Shown here one piece after another: positions 34,225-46,809 of a stretch of 64,000 nt of DNA. The translations under genes were made by a program, and so were the position numbers. This stretch comes from Telmatactis stephensoni. Lineage: Eukaryota > Cnidaria > Anthozoa > Actiniaria > Isophelliidae. The stretch is taken from the NCBI GenBank assembly GCA_029948255.1, contig JALIZF010001420.1:62001-126000 (forward strand). Direction: 5' to 3'. The first letter of the stretch is position 1. Every line of letters begins with the position of its first letter. The notes under the pieces are model-generated. The model made no database searches and was not told the DNA's origin. It saw nothing but the letters and a program-made list of their open reading frames with translations.

Positions 34225-36086
34225 TACGAATCCGGACAGAATTTCTATTTTCGTCTCGTATGCTCTTGACTGGCCTCATGTACAAAAATACGCAAACCTT
34301 TGTATACTATTGAATTCGTTTTGTTGATGCTTCGAATATTCTTGAATATTGGATATTCCTGACGTCTTCTGGCCGAACTATCCTCCTAATTTCAGTCGTA
34401 TGCAACAAATATTCCGACCTGAATAATAGACATCCCTGACGTCTTCCTAGCAAACTACCCTCTGAATATCATTGGTATAATACAAATATTTTTAAGAGCT
34501 GAACGTAGTCTCCTCAAAATCCCCTCGAAATACGGGAGATTTTCAAGAAATTTCTTGCAAAAGGCTTAATATTTGCCCATTTAAACGGAGCACAGTTCTG
34601 ATGTTAACAGCGCGAGCTCGACCGCGCGCGCACCTTTTGAACTTCTGTACGCCGAGAAAATCGAACTTTTCCCTTGAATATTACTACGTGCTACGTTCAT
34701 TAATACAGCACTTAGGAAGTGCCGAGAGCAACTCAAGAAGTGTGGATCTCGTGCTCTCCTTACACTTCTTTCGTACTTTCGTCACTTCCTGTCTGCTGTA
34801 TTACTGAAAAGCTGTTCTATTTGTTAATTATTAAAATACATTAAATGCATCAATATAATTGACATGGCGGTAACATTTGAACAGTATTATAAGATAATAG
34901 ACTACTAACGTGAATCTATTTATATAACTACGTGATATGTTAAAAGTGTCTAATAGTGCCCTTTACACTCAACTGTTCACAATCAATGTAGGTGCAGGAC
35001 AAGTCGACGTAGGAATAGTACGGTATGAAGTACCTCAAAGGAAAAGACTTTGTTCACTGCTTCATCAGTCCCAGCCTGGAGAATTTTTAGCCTCCCGAGT
35101 TCGATCCCCAGTCAGACCGCACATCCTTGTTTCGACTTCTTTCCAATCTGTGTAGCTTTAAGTAGCTTTAAATACCCTTAAAACGGAGCACTGATGGAGA
35201 GAGGGGAGTAAAATGAGCGCACCGTCGACCTCAGGTTTGTCAGTTGAATTACTGTTAGGAGTTATCGACGTTAAATATGGTCACTTTATTACCCGAGCTG
35301 TCAGATTTACTCGAAAGAACAACCATATTCCCGTCATAGAAAATCAAAATATGTCTATCCTAAGAGAAGTCTCCTTTATTTACTTTACTATGCAAAGTAT
35401 AAGAACAACCGAACTTCAAACAAAGAAGTTGAATGAATCGAAGAAGTAATTTTCATAAATTTCCTTTACCATTTCCCATATGATTATTGGACAATTACTT
35501 CTTCTTCATTCAACTTTTTTGTTTGAAGTCCGTTTATTCTATCTTATACTTTGCATAGTGAAAGAGCCTTGAAGTCCCCAAATCGTATGTTTTTAGATTT
35601 TTGATTTTTTGAAGATAAGTATTGGAAACGTTAATAAGAATATATAGCAAAATCCTCTAACGTCATAATGACGTCATGATCACCGATTATTTGAAATATC
35701 CCTAATAAAGCTCGATGGCCAAATGTTTTGACTTAGTTATATAGAAACACGTCATAATAGTAATACATGTTTGTTGCATCATCACTTGCTGTTTCCAATG
35801 GCTTCTAATGGCTTTTAATGGTTATTAGTGACGTCACTTTTATGACGTCATCGTGAACCAAAAATCCCTTATAACTCGACAACGAATTGTTGGATCGAGA
35901 TAAAACTTGCACCAGAGTTTAGAGAATGGCATTCTCTTTCAAACTGTGTAGTTTTGAGAATCTCTTGAAGTGATCTGGATGTTCTCGAAAATGTAACAAT
36001 TCGCTATGACGTCAAAATCACGTCAATGGTAACTTTTAAACATGGCAAAATGAACCGTCACTTATAGTTAGCCATCACTGAAAGCG
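34225..36086. other. R3-R4 intergenic: SINE and foldback pieces
   Basis: No gene was recognised. A foldback pair lies at about 35385-35570 (TACTTTACTATGCAAAGTAT and its inverse). Between 35600 and 36060 is plain AT-rich DNA. Confidence 0.5.
35093..35228 (+). mobile_element. Truncated copy of the tRNA-derived SINE
   Basis: It starts at the B box (CCGAGTTCGATCCCCAGTC) and follows the same body as the 8659-8918 element (CACATCCTTGTTTC, TTTAAATACCC, GGAGCACTGATGGAGAG, GCGCACC). The A-box head is missing. Confidence 0.65.
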
Positions 36087-36437
36087 TCATTGTAAATGAT
36101 CAAATATTGTTGAAGATGCAAAGGTTAGAGCAAAAATGGGACATTTAACATTGCCGATTTTGAGGTCCTTTGTGCCTGGCGTGATTGCAAAGAATTCATT
36201 AAAAGCACTGGCAATTGATGAGCAGTCAGTTAATTCCGTATTGTCAGTTGAGCTGAGAATTTTGGATGGTAAACTGGAATTTCCATTTTTATAGCAAATT
36301 ATTTCTTTAATCCCTTTCCAGGTATTTTTCATATTAGATCTATTCGAAGTAGAGTACTTTTTATAATAATTAGTTTTGATTATTTTTATAAGATGATTTA
36401 ACTTATTCCGGTATTGCTGGGGTGCATCCATACCTTT
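36087..36437 (-). pseudogene. LINE fragment between endonuclease and RT domains
   Basis: The frame contains YRNKLNHLIKIIKTNYYKKY and NMKNTWKGIKEII, the typical linker ahead of the reverse transcriptase in jockey/CR1-like LINEs. No RT catalytic part is present. A MITE at 36414-36558 is inserted at its 5' side. Confidence 0.65.
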
Positions 36438-36558
36438 GGGAATCCAAAGACAATGAAGCGGTAGCCATGTTGGATGACCAAACAATAAACGCTAATGAGA
36501 AATCTTTTGTTGAAGGTCAACCAAGATGGCTGCCGTGACGTCACATGCACCCCAGCAA
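36414..36558. mobile_element. 145-bp TA-flanked MITE (TTGCTGGGGTGCAT ends)
   Basis: TTGCTGGGGTGCAT and ATGCACCCCAGCAA are perfect inverse ends with TA on both sides (36412-36413 and 36559-36560). It interrupts the LINE remnant. Confidence 0.8.
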
Positions 36559-36658
36559 TAATTTAAACTTACTGTGATAGTATAATGAATGTTGATTGTT
36601 TCGTGATTGATATCGCTATATTTTTTTCGATTTAATGCTTTGACCAACTCTTTACGTA

Positions 36659-37227
36659 CTACAATCTTTGATAATTCTTTTTTAGAAGTTTTCCACAAAA
36701 AGGACAGAAATTATAAATTCTTTCCTCTATATTATTCATGCAGGAAGAGCAGGTATCGGCACCACGGTCCGCGCATAAGCGCTCAGGCTGATCTAATAGA
36801 CTTTTAATCAAAGCCAATGACTTTGAGGTTGTTTGGCCTTCATGATCAGGAACTAGTCTATTGAACGCCAAGACATTCGGTTTGGCGGAAGCCGACTTGA
36901 TTTCAAGCTCAGTCTTAGTTCTTTGACCTTTTCTTTCTCTAGGTCTTAAGATACTTTACTCAAGTTCTTGAACTTATCCGTTTCTTCGTCTTCCTGTTGT
37001 TCCTCTTTCTCATCTGCGTCATTCATTTCCAAGACTCTGCTAATGACGGCTTCGATGCAATTATCTTCATTCAGTAGGATAGCTATCGTTCCAAAGTTCA
37101 TGTTGGGAAAGAGCTCTGCTAATTTAACAAGATTCTCTGTAACTGTGTCGTCGTTTTTAATTCGTGGATTGCAAATCCACGAGTTATAGTGAGGGGGATA
37201 TGCAAAATATGCAAATGTGTCACTCAC
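36659..37227 (-). pseudogene. Broken CUE-domain / zinc-ribbon protein fragment
   Basis: Two overlapping minus-strand frames, in the order they would be read. The first (37227-36946) has VKLAELFPNMNFGTIAILL and EAVISRVLEM, which resembles a CUE ubiquitin-binding helix bundle, then an acidic EKEEQQEDEETDK tail. The second (to 36659) ends in CSSCMNNIEERIYNFCPFCG, a CxxC...CxxC zinc ribbon. They fit one protein with a single frameshift near 36950, where one frame stops. No introns are visible, so it may be a retrocopy. The parent gene is unknown. Confidence 0.4.
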
Positions 37228-40200
37228 TCACTCGAACATTGTTTAATTATGTTACTGCGCATGCTCGACGTGAATGAAGGCAGGCCAAAAGTAACGAGGG
37301 CTCTAGGTACGCAGCAACTATCGTCCTCTAGCTCTTTTTTAATTTTATTACGGGACTTCTGTGTTATTCAAATGATTGTTTTATAACGTATGTTATTTAT
37401 ATTTCCAAAATATTTTGCATAAAAGAGTACATAATAAAGAGTCTTTTCAAGTAATGAAATAATTAAAGCTACATTGTCCATGATTCAAGTCTCTTGTGTA
37501 TTTGGACTCTCTAGTGTATTGTTATTCACTATGTTCTGGTTGAGCGATAGTGACTAATAGCTACTAACTAACAACTATATAGCCACAAAAAACTTTGATG
37601 ATAGAGTGATTTTCATCGGACTGTGAAATAGTTACTAAGCTAATACACACTAGTAGATCCCAATTCCATTGTTTCTTTTTGTTGAATTTTGACTGCTATA
37701 CACTAATAGCTATAGTTAGTATTTCACAGTCCGATGAAAATCACTCTATTTCCCAGACATATGAAATGCACTCAAGCAATTTAGTTTATCAGTGACTTCG
37801 GCGTCCTTCCATTGTAGACGTGATAACTGACTATTTCTACTCTGATGAAGCTTGTTCTTCTTTTAAACAATGCATCAAAGGTTTCTTTACATTTCTCCCT
37901 CAATATGAGAATATAATGTAGGCCATATTTTAGGCTCAAAATAAAGGATTTTGTAGAAAATATTCGCTATTGCTTTGCACTTCCAACGTTCACCCCATAA
38001 TGATCGCCTAAACCACCAAGGCTATTCGAATTACGCACGTGATCAGATACCGCGATTTCATTGGTTTGTGGTAAGTTATGTACGGGATTGCTGTGTATTG
38101 ACCGCTGACTCAACGTTTTCCTGGCCAATTAAGGACGTTCGCGGCCATTGTTTCTGCGCATTTTATCTGCGCATCTCTCTTTCGTATGGCGTGAAACGCG
38201 TGACAATTGGTTTTACCTTCAAAGCACTAAAACAACTCGAAATTAAAATGCTTTAAGACCCTTTAATAGAACATTTCCGAGATGCGGAGACCGCTTTCAA
38301 GAAGATCGCGGACGGACTTGAAAACGAGGCATTTTCGGGCAATGTCAGCAAAATAGCAGAGAGATTTTTCTGAACAGACGATTCAAAAACAATCAGATTT
38401 TAAGACCTCATGGAAAAATCATCACTTCTATCATTACATATCGACAACTGAATCCATATAGAATTCCGCTGATATAAAGAAATCAATATACTGTTTTTGG
38501 CGACTTTCTGACATTAAAATAGATCACTGAGTCAAAGATCCCCAAGAAATTCCCAGAGCATTGATAAGAGAAGAAAATAAATGCTTCAATTGAAGAATAA
38601 CTCATAAAAACATTCAAGATTCAATAGAAAATAATTTATTGATCATTTTGTTTATTAGAGTAGTAATGTTTTTGTACAATAAAGTCATAAAATTCTCAAC
38701 TTACAGTTTTTTTAGCAGTGAAACATCCAATCGTTTCGTTTATTGTTAACAATAAAACATCTTCTAAAATCAGCTCTATTAACTTCAAATATTATCAAAT
38801 ATTGATGTAGACTTCCAGATACGAGACATGCTCAAGAATGAAAGAAAATACCTCATAAAAAGCCTTTTTTGTAGTCAGCTGCTAGCCCTTTCACAAGGCT
38901 GAAATGGCTCAGCTGATATCGCCCTTCAGAACTCTGTTCTTTAGCTTCATAGCCAGAAATGAAAGTCCAGATAGTTAGATCAAAATCATTACAAAGCTGA
39001 AACCTTTAGTTCAACTCACGAATTATTACTGTGCAAAGTTTCGTGAAAATTCTATGTTTCGGTTGTATTTCTACGGAATTACCTTCAATCTATCGATCTT
39101 GAAGCAAGATATATTAAGTTCGATAAAAAAGTCAGTGTTGCTCCGAGTTATTTTTTTAACTGAGTACGAGGGAATTAGACTCCAAGCATGTAGCGGTAAG
39201 CTTAATTTAAGTTCGTATGTGCCTGATAGCAGTCTATTACAAATGAATTGTTCAAAAATACAACAGTTGTACGCTTACATCGAAGACTCGCAAAAATAGG
39301 TTCGCGGCTCGCATACAGAGGCTTGGGCTCGTACTTTATACTCTTTTGCAAAAATTGAACTGTCATTAAAACAAGTGTTTGTTATACTATTTAGTATATA
39401 ATATGGATGTTCTTTGCGAATTTTACACTTGATAATCTGGATCTTCATTGGAGTAAATTCGTGAACCTTCAGTTGTGTTACAGCAATAACAAGTTAGAGT
39501 GAGTGTTGTTTAGAAGCCGAGCAGTTGGAAGTATGTCATTAACCTGATAATGATAATGAAGACAAGGGCCGCGACTTTTAACGAGTAAGTATGAGAACTA
39601 TGTGAACTTCGCTCCAAAAAAAGCAGTTGCTGCAAAACGCTAAGTAATCTGTAATCAATGTTTTGAAGCATGCGCAGTTGAAGCCTCTTTTTCTCGGGTT
39701 TCCAGTAAGATATCTCTATAGTACGTATCTCTGCACATCCCTATGCAATCCTGTGTATCCCTGTACACCCCTAGGCATCCCTGTCCATCTCCATGCATAG
39801 TATCTCTGGACATCCCTAGACATCCCTAGACATCCCTGTGTAGTCCTGTGTATACCTGTACATCCCTAGGTATCCCTTGTATCCCCTGTCCTAAATACAT
39901 CTCGATCTATAGGTACGGAATCCCTAAGGATCCGGTTCGTTCCATCGTATAGAGGATGCTGAGATATGCATGGATACACTTAAAGTTGTGCCCAGCCAAT
40001 CACAACCGCGAACGATGTTTTCTCACTATATATATATACACATTATGCAACAGCTTACATGCACCATTCCAGTTTAATAGAGAATAATATTATGACTTTT
40101 TCACACAATACATTTATCGTATCGACTGCATGGATAAGAATTTACCAAGCGGATATAGCGTTAATTACTACATACCGATTAATATTGAACAAATTTTTTG

Positions 40201-40379
40201 CAATATTTTTTTGACCCAGCTCATTTCCATTACCAAAATGACAGCCATTTGCTAACGCCCCGTTTGCACGAACGATTTTGCTGCGCGACAAGAAGGGCGA
40301 CTTTATTTGGAACCACAAATTCGTTCGTGCATGTAAAGGGACTTTAATTAAGAAGGCAGCTCAGGTACTATCAGCGGTT
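37228..40379. other. Intergenic to R4 3' end: repeats and psi-B
   Basis: A foldback pair, GAGTGATTTTCATCGGACTG and its inverse, lies at about 37601-37750. 37800-39000 shows nothing recognisable. 39020-39300 carries the dispersed repeat and one tandem-repeat unit. A receptor fragment, minisatellite (39712-39910) and the shared 3' flank then lead into R4. Confidence 0.55.
39365..39708 (-). pseudogene. Truncated receptor hinge fragment (psi-B)
   Basis: Same extent and same breakpoints as psi-A and psi-C: hinge-coding sequence, frameshifted, joined at GGTTTCCAGTAAGATATC to the minisatellite. It lies 3' of R4. Confidence 0.75.
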
Positions 40380-43327
40380 TCAAAAATAGACAAGACGCTG
40401 ACGAACTCTTGAAAATCTGCTTTTAAGAACTTCAGTAAAACGATCAGCTCGGAAGGCATACAGCAGGGGATTAAGAAACGAGTTTAAACAAACACTAAGA
40501 CCTGGGAAACCGTGTGTTAGTTGTTCCATTGCACTGTTACTTAAAACACCATAACCAAAGGCTGCAAATAAACCAGCAACAACAAGTGGAAGAACAAAGA
40601 AAAACACGTTGGTGAACACCATGACGGCAACTCGCTTTGCAAGTTTCGATTCTCGTTTGATTCCAGCTGTCTGAGCTGTGCGTTTAGCACTGATATAAAT
40701 GTGAATGTACAAGATAGAGATTATGAGATAGAAAACAAAGGCTAGCGATCCTACAACTATGGTAAATATGAATGCACGATAGTGAGTGGCACTGTATCTG
40801 CTAAACCCAATGGGAACACAGAGAAATGACACACTGTATAAATTATAATACAAAGCAAATCCAGAAAAGAAAAATGCAATCAACCAAGATATCACTAGCA
40901 AAATGACAGCCATGCGACGACTAATTCTCATATCTGGATTCATACTGAACACAATGACCAGATATCTTTCCACTGTTAGAAGTAACGAAGTGGTTATAAC
41001 GCTGGATTGGCCCATCATCCACAAGAAACCGAACTTTTTACAATTCAAGTCAGTGTTATCAAAAAGATATCTATACGGTGCACTATTCCAATAAACACCA
41101 ATAGCTACAATATAAACGCTGATCAGAAGGTCACTGATGGCTAAATTAGACACAAAGAACATCGACACATTTTTACGAAGACCAGGAGAGGATAAAATGG
41201 TAACAAACACTACGATGTTAAGAAGTGCTGTTACTATAGCTAACACAGAAATTACAGTGACAAAAACCAAAGTTTCCTTCCAACAAGTGTTTGTTGTGTA
41301 AATATATATATAATACGCAGGTTGTTCGCGAATTTTGCATTGATAATCTGGGTCTTCATTTGGATAATCTAAAATATCAGTATTAATATTACAACTATAG
41401 CGAAAGTAAGTGTTGTTTAGCAGTCGAATTGTTGAAAGTAACTCATTAACCCGAAAATGAAAAAAACTACAGTGGTATCGTCTAACGAATGGGTCTGCAG
41501 ACCACGTGACATTAGCTCGAAAAAAATTGCAGTCCTTACAAACCGCTGACCAGGATAGTCCGGTAATGTTTTGAAGCATGCGCAGTTGGAGCATCTTCTT
41601 CTCTGGTTTCCAATGAAAAATCCCTGTTGCATCAATTGTCAGAAGTGAAGGAAATAGATCAGGTGATACTCTGCCAATGAACGAGTGAAATGGATTTCCA
41701 CTGATGTTCCTAAATAGAGAAACATAAATAAGTTGATGTATTCTTTTAAGGTGGCTGAATATAAATTAAGAAATAGATTCCATTTTTCCGTGCGACCGTA
41801 CTCTAATAGATGCACAGATGAGGTCAAAATGTGGTGAAAATAAACAAGAGGGTCTCAATGGGGTTAACCGTTAGCCGTAAAAGGGCCAAAAAACTAACCG
41901 TTAGCCGTAATGAAAAGTTAGCCGTAATAGCTTTTTCCAGCGTTCTCAACAAGAAAAATTAATTTTTAACCATTAAGAACAATGGAAATTAGTTATTAAC
42001 CCACTTTAACCGAAATCGTAAAAAAAACAAAATATTAACCGTTAACCGTAATAGCCACCACCCCATTGAGACCCTCAAACAAGTACGCCACAAGATGAAG
42101 TCGAGTGGCGTATGACTGTTTTTCTCATCTCATTTTGACGTCTTAACTTGTGTAGATCTATTAGAGTACAGTCCCACAGAAAAATGGAATCTACTTGTTT
42201 TATATAATATTCGTGGAATCGTTTTAACCAATCAGAGTGTGCGTAAGATTCAATGATGTCATCTATGCGTGTGTACTGTAATCACACACGGATCTCGACC
42301 AATCACAGCGCGCGTAATATACCAATTATTATATAATTTTTCAGAGTGCACCTAGAGAGCCAATTTTTAAATGGCTATACAGTAACTCTTATTTAAGACC
42401 TTTGAAAATCTTTATAAACCATCCACTTATTCGAGCTTCTGATTTTACAAATTAAGAAGTATACATAAACCAAGATTCGTTCCAGCTAAATTTGTGTTGT
42501 ACTTACAATTCTTTGAGATTATTCAGGCCATGAAATGCTTCGTATGGCAAAACTGTAAAGTTGTTAAAAGCTAAAGATCTAAAGAGAGAATACGGCATTT
42601 TTTAGATAGTGCTTATATAAAATTCTGTAATTTCGCTTCCAAGGTTTTTTTTGACGATTAGGCACATCATTTTGTCTTTGAATTATATAGTCAATCGCAA
42701 GGTTGGCAGTTTTTGCTATACTGATAAGGCAACAAATAAATTGTGAGATAGCTTCCATTTTTTTCTTTTCTTGTTTTCAGGAAAAAAACAGCATTAGTTA
42801 TTCGGCAGATATATGGCAAAAAATCCCAGCCTTCGTGAGAATGACTTATATTTTTTTAATATGCGTATAAGCTTGATTTTAACTTTCATTTATTATGGCG
42901 TACTTACAATATTTCAAGCTTGACAAGGCCAACAATTGCAAAATATCTTTTTGGTAGTTCGTGCAACTGATTTTGTACCAAATCTCTATAAGATAAAAAT
43001 GAGAAACGTAGTACAGATTTTTCGAGGTTTTGAAAATGATATTGGGAACCTAATACCAATGTTTCCATCCACCTTTACTTACAGTCGAGTAACGTTGGTT
43101 TTATCGATCAAAAGACTTTCCAACTGACACACATCGGTAATCTTACACGATACATGGTGTGGCGAAGACAGGTTCTTCAAAGCACAATTACAAGAACTAG
43201 TCTTTGGAACGAGACACTTGTTGGTTTGGTTCACGGCTGTCATTTCTTCGGTATAAGATGCTTGGAGAAGAAAGACCAAAGCTGCCGTTAGGAAAATTAA
43301 GGATCGAAATGCACTGCATGAATTCAT
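40380..43327 (-). CDS. LRR-containing class A GPCR, copy R4 (short tail)
   Basis: Exons 43327-43083, 42985-42908, 42578-42507 and 41709-40380 give 574 codons with GT-AG borders. It combines the 245-nt exon 1 and the LRR exon of R2 type with the large exon of R3/R5 type. LAISD, ERY, NPLLY and the extracellular Cys pair are intact. Against R5 it has a 2-nt deletion near the end, so the tail stops as RLVYF. A TATA-like box lies 56 nt upstream of the ATG (43383-43388). Intron 3 carries a nested MITE. Confidence 0.87.
41774..42193. mobile_element. Palindromic intronic MITE split by a nested element (R4)
   Basis: The outer TAGATTCCATTTTTCCGTG family copy is interrupted between its arms by the 41849-42075 insertion. 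Here the CRE core has changed to TGAGGTCA. Confidence 0.75.
41849..42075. mobile_element. Nested MITE, AGGGTCTCAATGGGG ends, 8-bp TSD
   Basis: AGGGTCTCAATGGGG and CCCCATTGAGACCCT form the ends, flanked by TAAACAAG (41841-41848) and CAAACAAG (42076-42083). R2 keeps the empty site AAATAAACAAGTACGCC. The internal words TTAACCGTTAGCCGTAA and variants are repeated. The 8-bp duplication suggests a hAT-type origin. Confidence 0.85.
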
Positions 43328-43488
43328 GGTCTACTTATCGACAGAGAAAGCGAAAGTCAGAACTGACTAGTGAGCGAGGCTGTTTATAGTTTAGCTGTTT
43401 AGCTAAATTCTCGACTGGTAATTCATTTCAATCTCTTCAACTTAATTGCATGAAACTCAAATAGTGAATATTTAATTGACAAGAACTG

Positions 43489-43803
43489 ATGACTAAAGAA
43501 AAAATCTTGCAATTCAAAGACATTGTTCTACTCAGATTGCTCTATTTATATATGCTGTTGTCAAATAATAACTTGCCTTCAGCCTTCTTAAATTATTTCA
43601 ATTTTTCTTCTGATATTCATTCGCACAATACTCGTTACTCTAGCTGGCATAATTTCCATCTTCCACTTATTTCCAACAATTTTGGTAAATTTTCCGTAAA
43701 ATTCACTGGTCCTAGTACTTGGATGAGTTCCATTGACGCTGTCACTAAAAAGAACAATTGTCTCGGAACTTGTTTCTTAAAACCATCAAGAAAAACGTAT
43801 TAG
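43489..43803 (+). pseudogene. LINE C-terminal fragment (paralog of 22440-22744)
   Basis: A 104-codon open frame, almost identical to the copy upstream of R2 (LLSNNNLPSAFLN, NTRYSSWHNFHLP, FGKFSVKFTGPSTW). It duplicated together with the receptor unit. Confidence 0.75.
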
Positions 43804-45279
43804 GATTCATATGTATAACACATGCAGCTGTATAATCCGTATGTCATGAATGCATCTTATATTGTGTATGCGTATACATATCGCATATATGTATACATAC
43901 AGATTTCTTATTTTCTTCTTAATACTTATGGTTAAATAGATATAACAATTTATCACATTTGACTTATTCTCTTTAGTTTAATTCGTTAGTTGGGGAGTTG
44001 GCTTCGATAACTTTTAGTTCCTCCATGCAACTCTCCAGCATTCTAGCCTCTATTCTTTTCTTCTTTATATATTTATTGTAACTAATTGAAAAAATGAAAT
44101 GCAAATAAAGATTAAGCTTAAACTTGCCAACTGATTTTTCGAGCCCCCTCAAAGTGACCATAAAAACAATAGTCCGGTTTGACATTTAACTGTGAGTCCT
44201 TTCAAGCACCCACTTTACAAACCCTTACTGCTTTGTTGGTTGAGATGAAGCCATCTTGATATTTGTATCCATTGTCTTGAATTTAAGTATGTATTATAGA
44301 TCATTAGGGTACTAAGTCCAAATCAATATCAGTGGAATTGTGTTGAAGGGCAGGCTATACCACCAAACGGAAAGCTTTTATATAAATGGATGGAATTACA
44401 GAGAACGAGATTGAAATTGCTGATTGAGTAATTTCTTATTTGGCTATGTCGAAATATCGGCACATTTCGGTTCTTCCAGTGAGCGGTTTTGAGAAGGGCC
44501 ACCTATACTTCTATCGATACTAATTTAAGGAGGCTTTGGCATAGTACTTAAAATGCACTGTGCAAAAAGGCAAATATTCGAAAAGAATATGCTTGAATGT
44601 GGACATGCATACTTCAAGTTTTCAGGGAAATTCGATGAGTATTCAAGTCGATTGGATGTGACGTCATTCTAGAATCATTCGGTACGAATCCGGACAGAAT
44701 GCTCTTGACTGGCCTCATGTACAAAAATACGCATACTTTTATATACTATTGAATTTGTTTTGTTGATGCTTCGAATATTCTTGAATATTGGACATTGTCA
44801 AATTCTTCTATATCGTATGCTACCCTACGAATACAAGTCGTATGTAACGATTATCCAATTTTAACTTCTTTCGCTTAACAACTGCATTTCCAAATCAATT
44901 CATCGCAACATCTGGCTAGCTTGTTATGCAAAGAGGGAAAAGGAGTTTACTTTAGAGAGCTAGCAATGCTCAGGTTCAAGAAGTGAATTTTTTTGGCACG
45001 ATTTCGATTTTAGAATGTTTAGTCCTCAGGACACAAAGAGTGGCGTACTTTAAAATTATCCAGTCGCAAAAACGAAACATGGTGACCCCCATTTTTTATT
45101 TCATTTTGTATCGATAAAAACTCAAAACTTACTACTCGTGCGAAGTTTCATGAAAATTGCCATGTGGGGTTTTTATTTCTACGGAACTACCTTCAATCTA
45201 TCGAGCTTGAAGCAAAATGAGAACACCACACATGACAAAGTTCGATAAAAAAGTTAGTGTTGCTCTGAGTTATATTTTT

Positions 45280-45426
45280 GGCTCTTTCTTGGTGTTGCAA
45301 GGCACCTGAGGCATGAAGATAATAAAACAATAGCCGAGAACAAAGAACTTTGAACGAAACAATACCCTACAATACAAAGAACTCAAAGTCAGAAAACAAT
45401 ACATCTTGCAACACCAAGAAAGACCC
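45280..45426. mobile_element. 147-bp MITE with 8-bp TSD ATATTTTT
   Basis: GGCTCTTTCTTGGTGTTGCAAG and the right end CTTGCAACACCAAGAAAGACCC are inverse with one mismatch. ATATTTTT flanks both sides (45272-45279 and 45427-45434). It interrupts the repeat unit that is uninterrupted at 26281-26330 and 39130-39170. hAT-like by duplication length. Confidence 0.8.
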
Positions 45427-45644
45427 ATATTTTTTAATTGAGTACGAGCGAATAAGTCTCCAAGCATGTAGCGGTAAGCTCAATTTAAGTTCGTATGTGC
45501 CTGATAGCAGTCTATTACAAATGAATTGTTCAAAAATACAACAGTTGTACGCTTATATCGAAGACTCGCAAAAATAGGCTCGCGGCTCGCATACAGAGGA
45601 CTTGGGCTCGCACTTTATACTCTCTTGCAAAAATTGAACTGTCA

Positions 45645-45970
45645 TTAAAAATAAACAAGTGTCTGTTATACTATGTTGTATATAATATGCATGTTCTTTG
45701 CGAATTTTGCATTGATAATCTGGAGTCTTCATTGGAGTAAATTCGTGAACCTTCAGTTATGTTACAGCAATAACAAATTAAAGTGAGTGTTGTTTAGAAG
45801 CCGAGCAGAATGATAATGAAGACAAGGGCCGCGACTTTTAACGAGTAAGTATGAGAACTATGCGACCTTCGCTCTAAAAAGAGCAGTTGCTGCAAAACGC
45901 TGTAATCTGTAATCAATGTTTTGAAGCATGCGCAGTTGAAGCCTCATTTTTCTCGGGTTTCCAGTAAGAT
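45645..45970 (-). pseudogene. Truncated receptor hinge fragment (psi-C)
   Basis: Same segment and breakpoints as psi-A/psi-B, with a further deletion (about 45808) and several indels. Joined to the minisatellite on its 5' side. It lies 3' of R5. Confidence 0.75.
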
Positions 45971-46450
45971 ATCTCTATAGTACGTATCTCTGCACATCCT
46001 TATGCATTCCTGTGCATCCCTGTACACCCCTAGGCATCCCTGTCCATCTCCATAGTATCTCTGGACATCCCTAGACATCCCTGGGAGTCCTGTGTATACC
46101 TGTACATCCCTAGGTATCCCTTGTATCCCCTGTCCTAAATACATCTCGATCTATAGGTACGGAATCCTTAAGGATCCGGTTCGTTCCATGGTATAGAGGA
46201 TGCTGAGGTATGCATGGATACACTTAAAGTTGTGCCCAGCCAATCACAACCGCGAACGATATTTTCTCACTAGTGAGAAAACATCGTCCAATCAGAACCG
46301 CGAGCGATGATTTTTCACAGTGAAATAACTTCGTTCGCGTCTCTGATTGGCTGAGACCAGTGAACCAACGACAATTTACTTAACGGATTTTTCGTGTAAG
46401 AATGTCGATATGTATGCCATAAAAATACAATCAAAATAGGTTTACGTACA

Positions 46451-46485
<35 letters not shown>

Positions 46486-46809
46486 CATACACACATTATG
46501 CAACAGCTTACATGCACCATTCCAGTTTAATAGAGAATAAAATTATGACTTTTTCACACAATACATTCATCGTATCGACTGGATAAGAATTTACCAAGCG
46601 GATATAGCGTTAATTACTACATACCGATTAATATTGAACACATTTTTTGCAATGCTTTTTTGACCCAGCTCATTTCCATTGCCAAAATGACAGCCATTTG
46701 CTAACGCCCCATTTGCACGAACGATTTTGCTGCGCGACAAGAAGGGCGACTTTAATTGGAACCACAAATTCGTTCGTGCATGTAAAGGGACCTTAATTAA
46801 AAAGGCAGC

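Larger units (their letters stand above)
43804..46809. other. R4-R5 intergenic: duplicated flank and psi-C
   Basis: Paralogous to the R2 flank (about 22745-24150) up to about 45000. The dispersed repeat (45065-45205), one tandem-repeat unit (45430-45580), a receptor fragment and minisatellite (45970-46145) follow. After that come palindromic pieces, a (GT)n(AT)n run at 46451-46490 and the shared 3' flank. No host gene. Confidence 0.6.
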
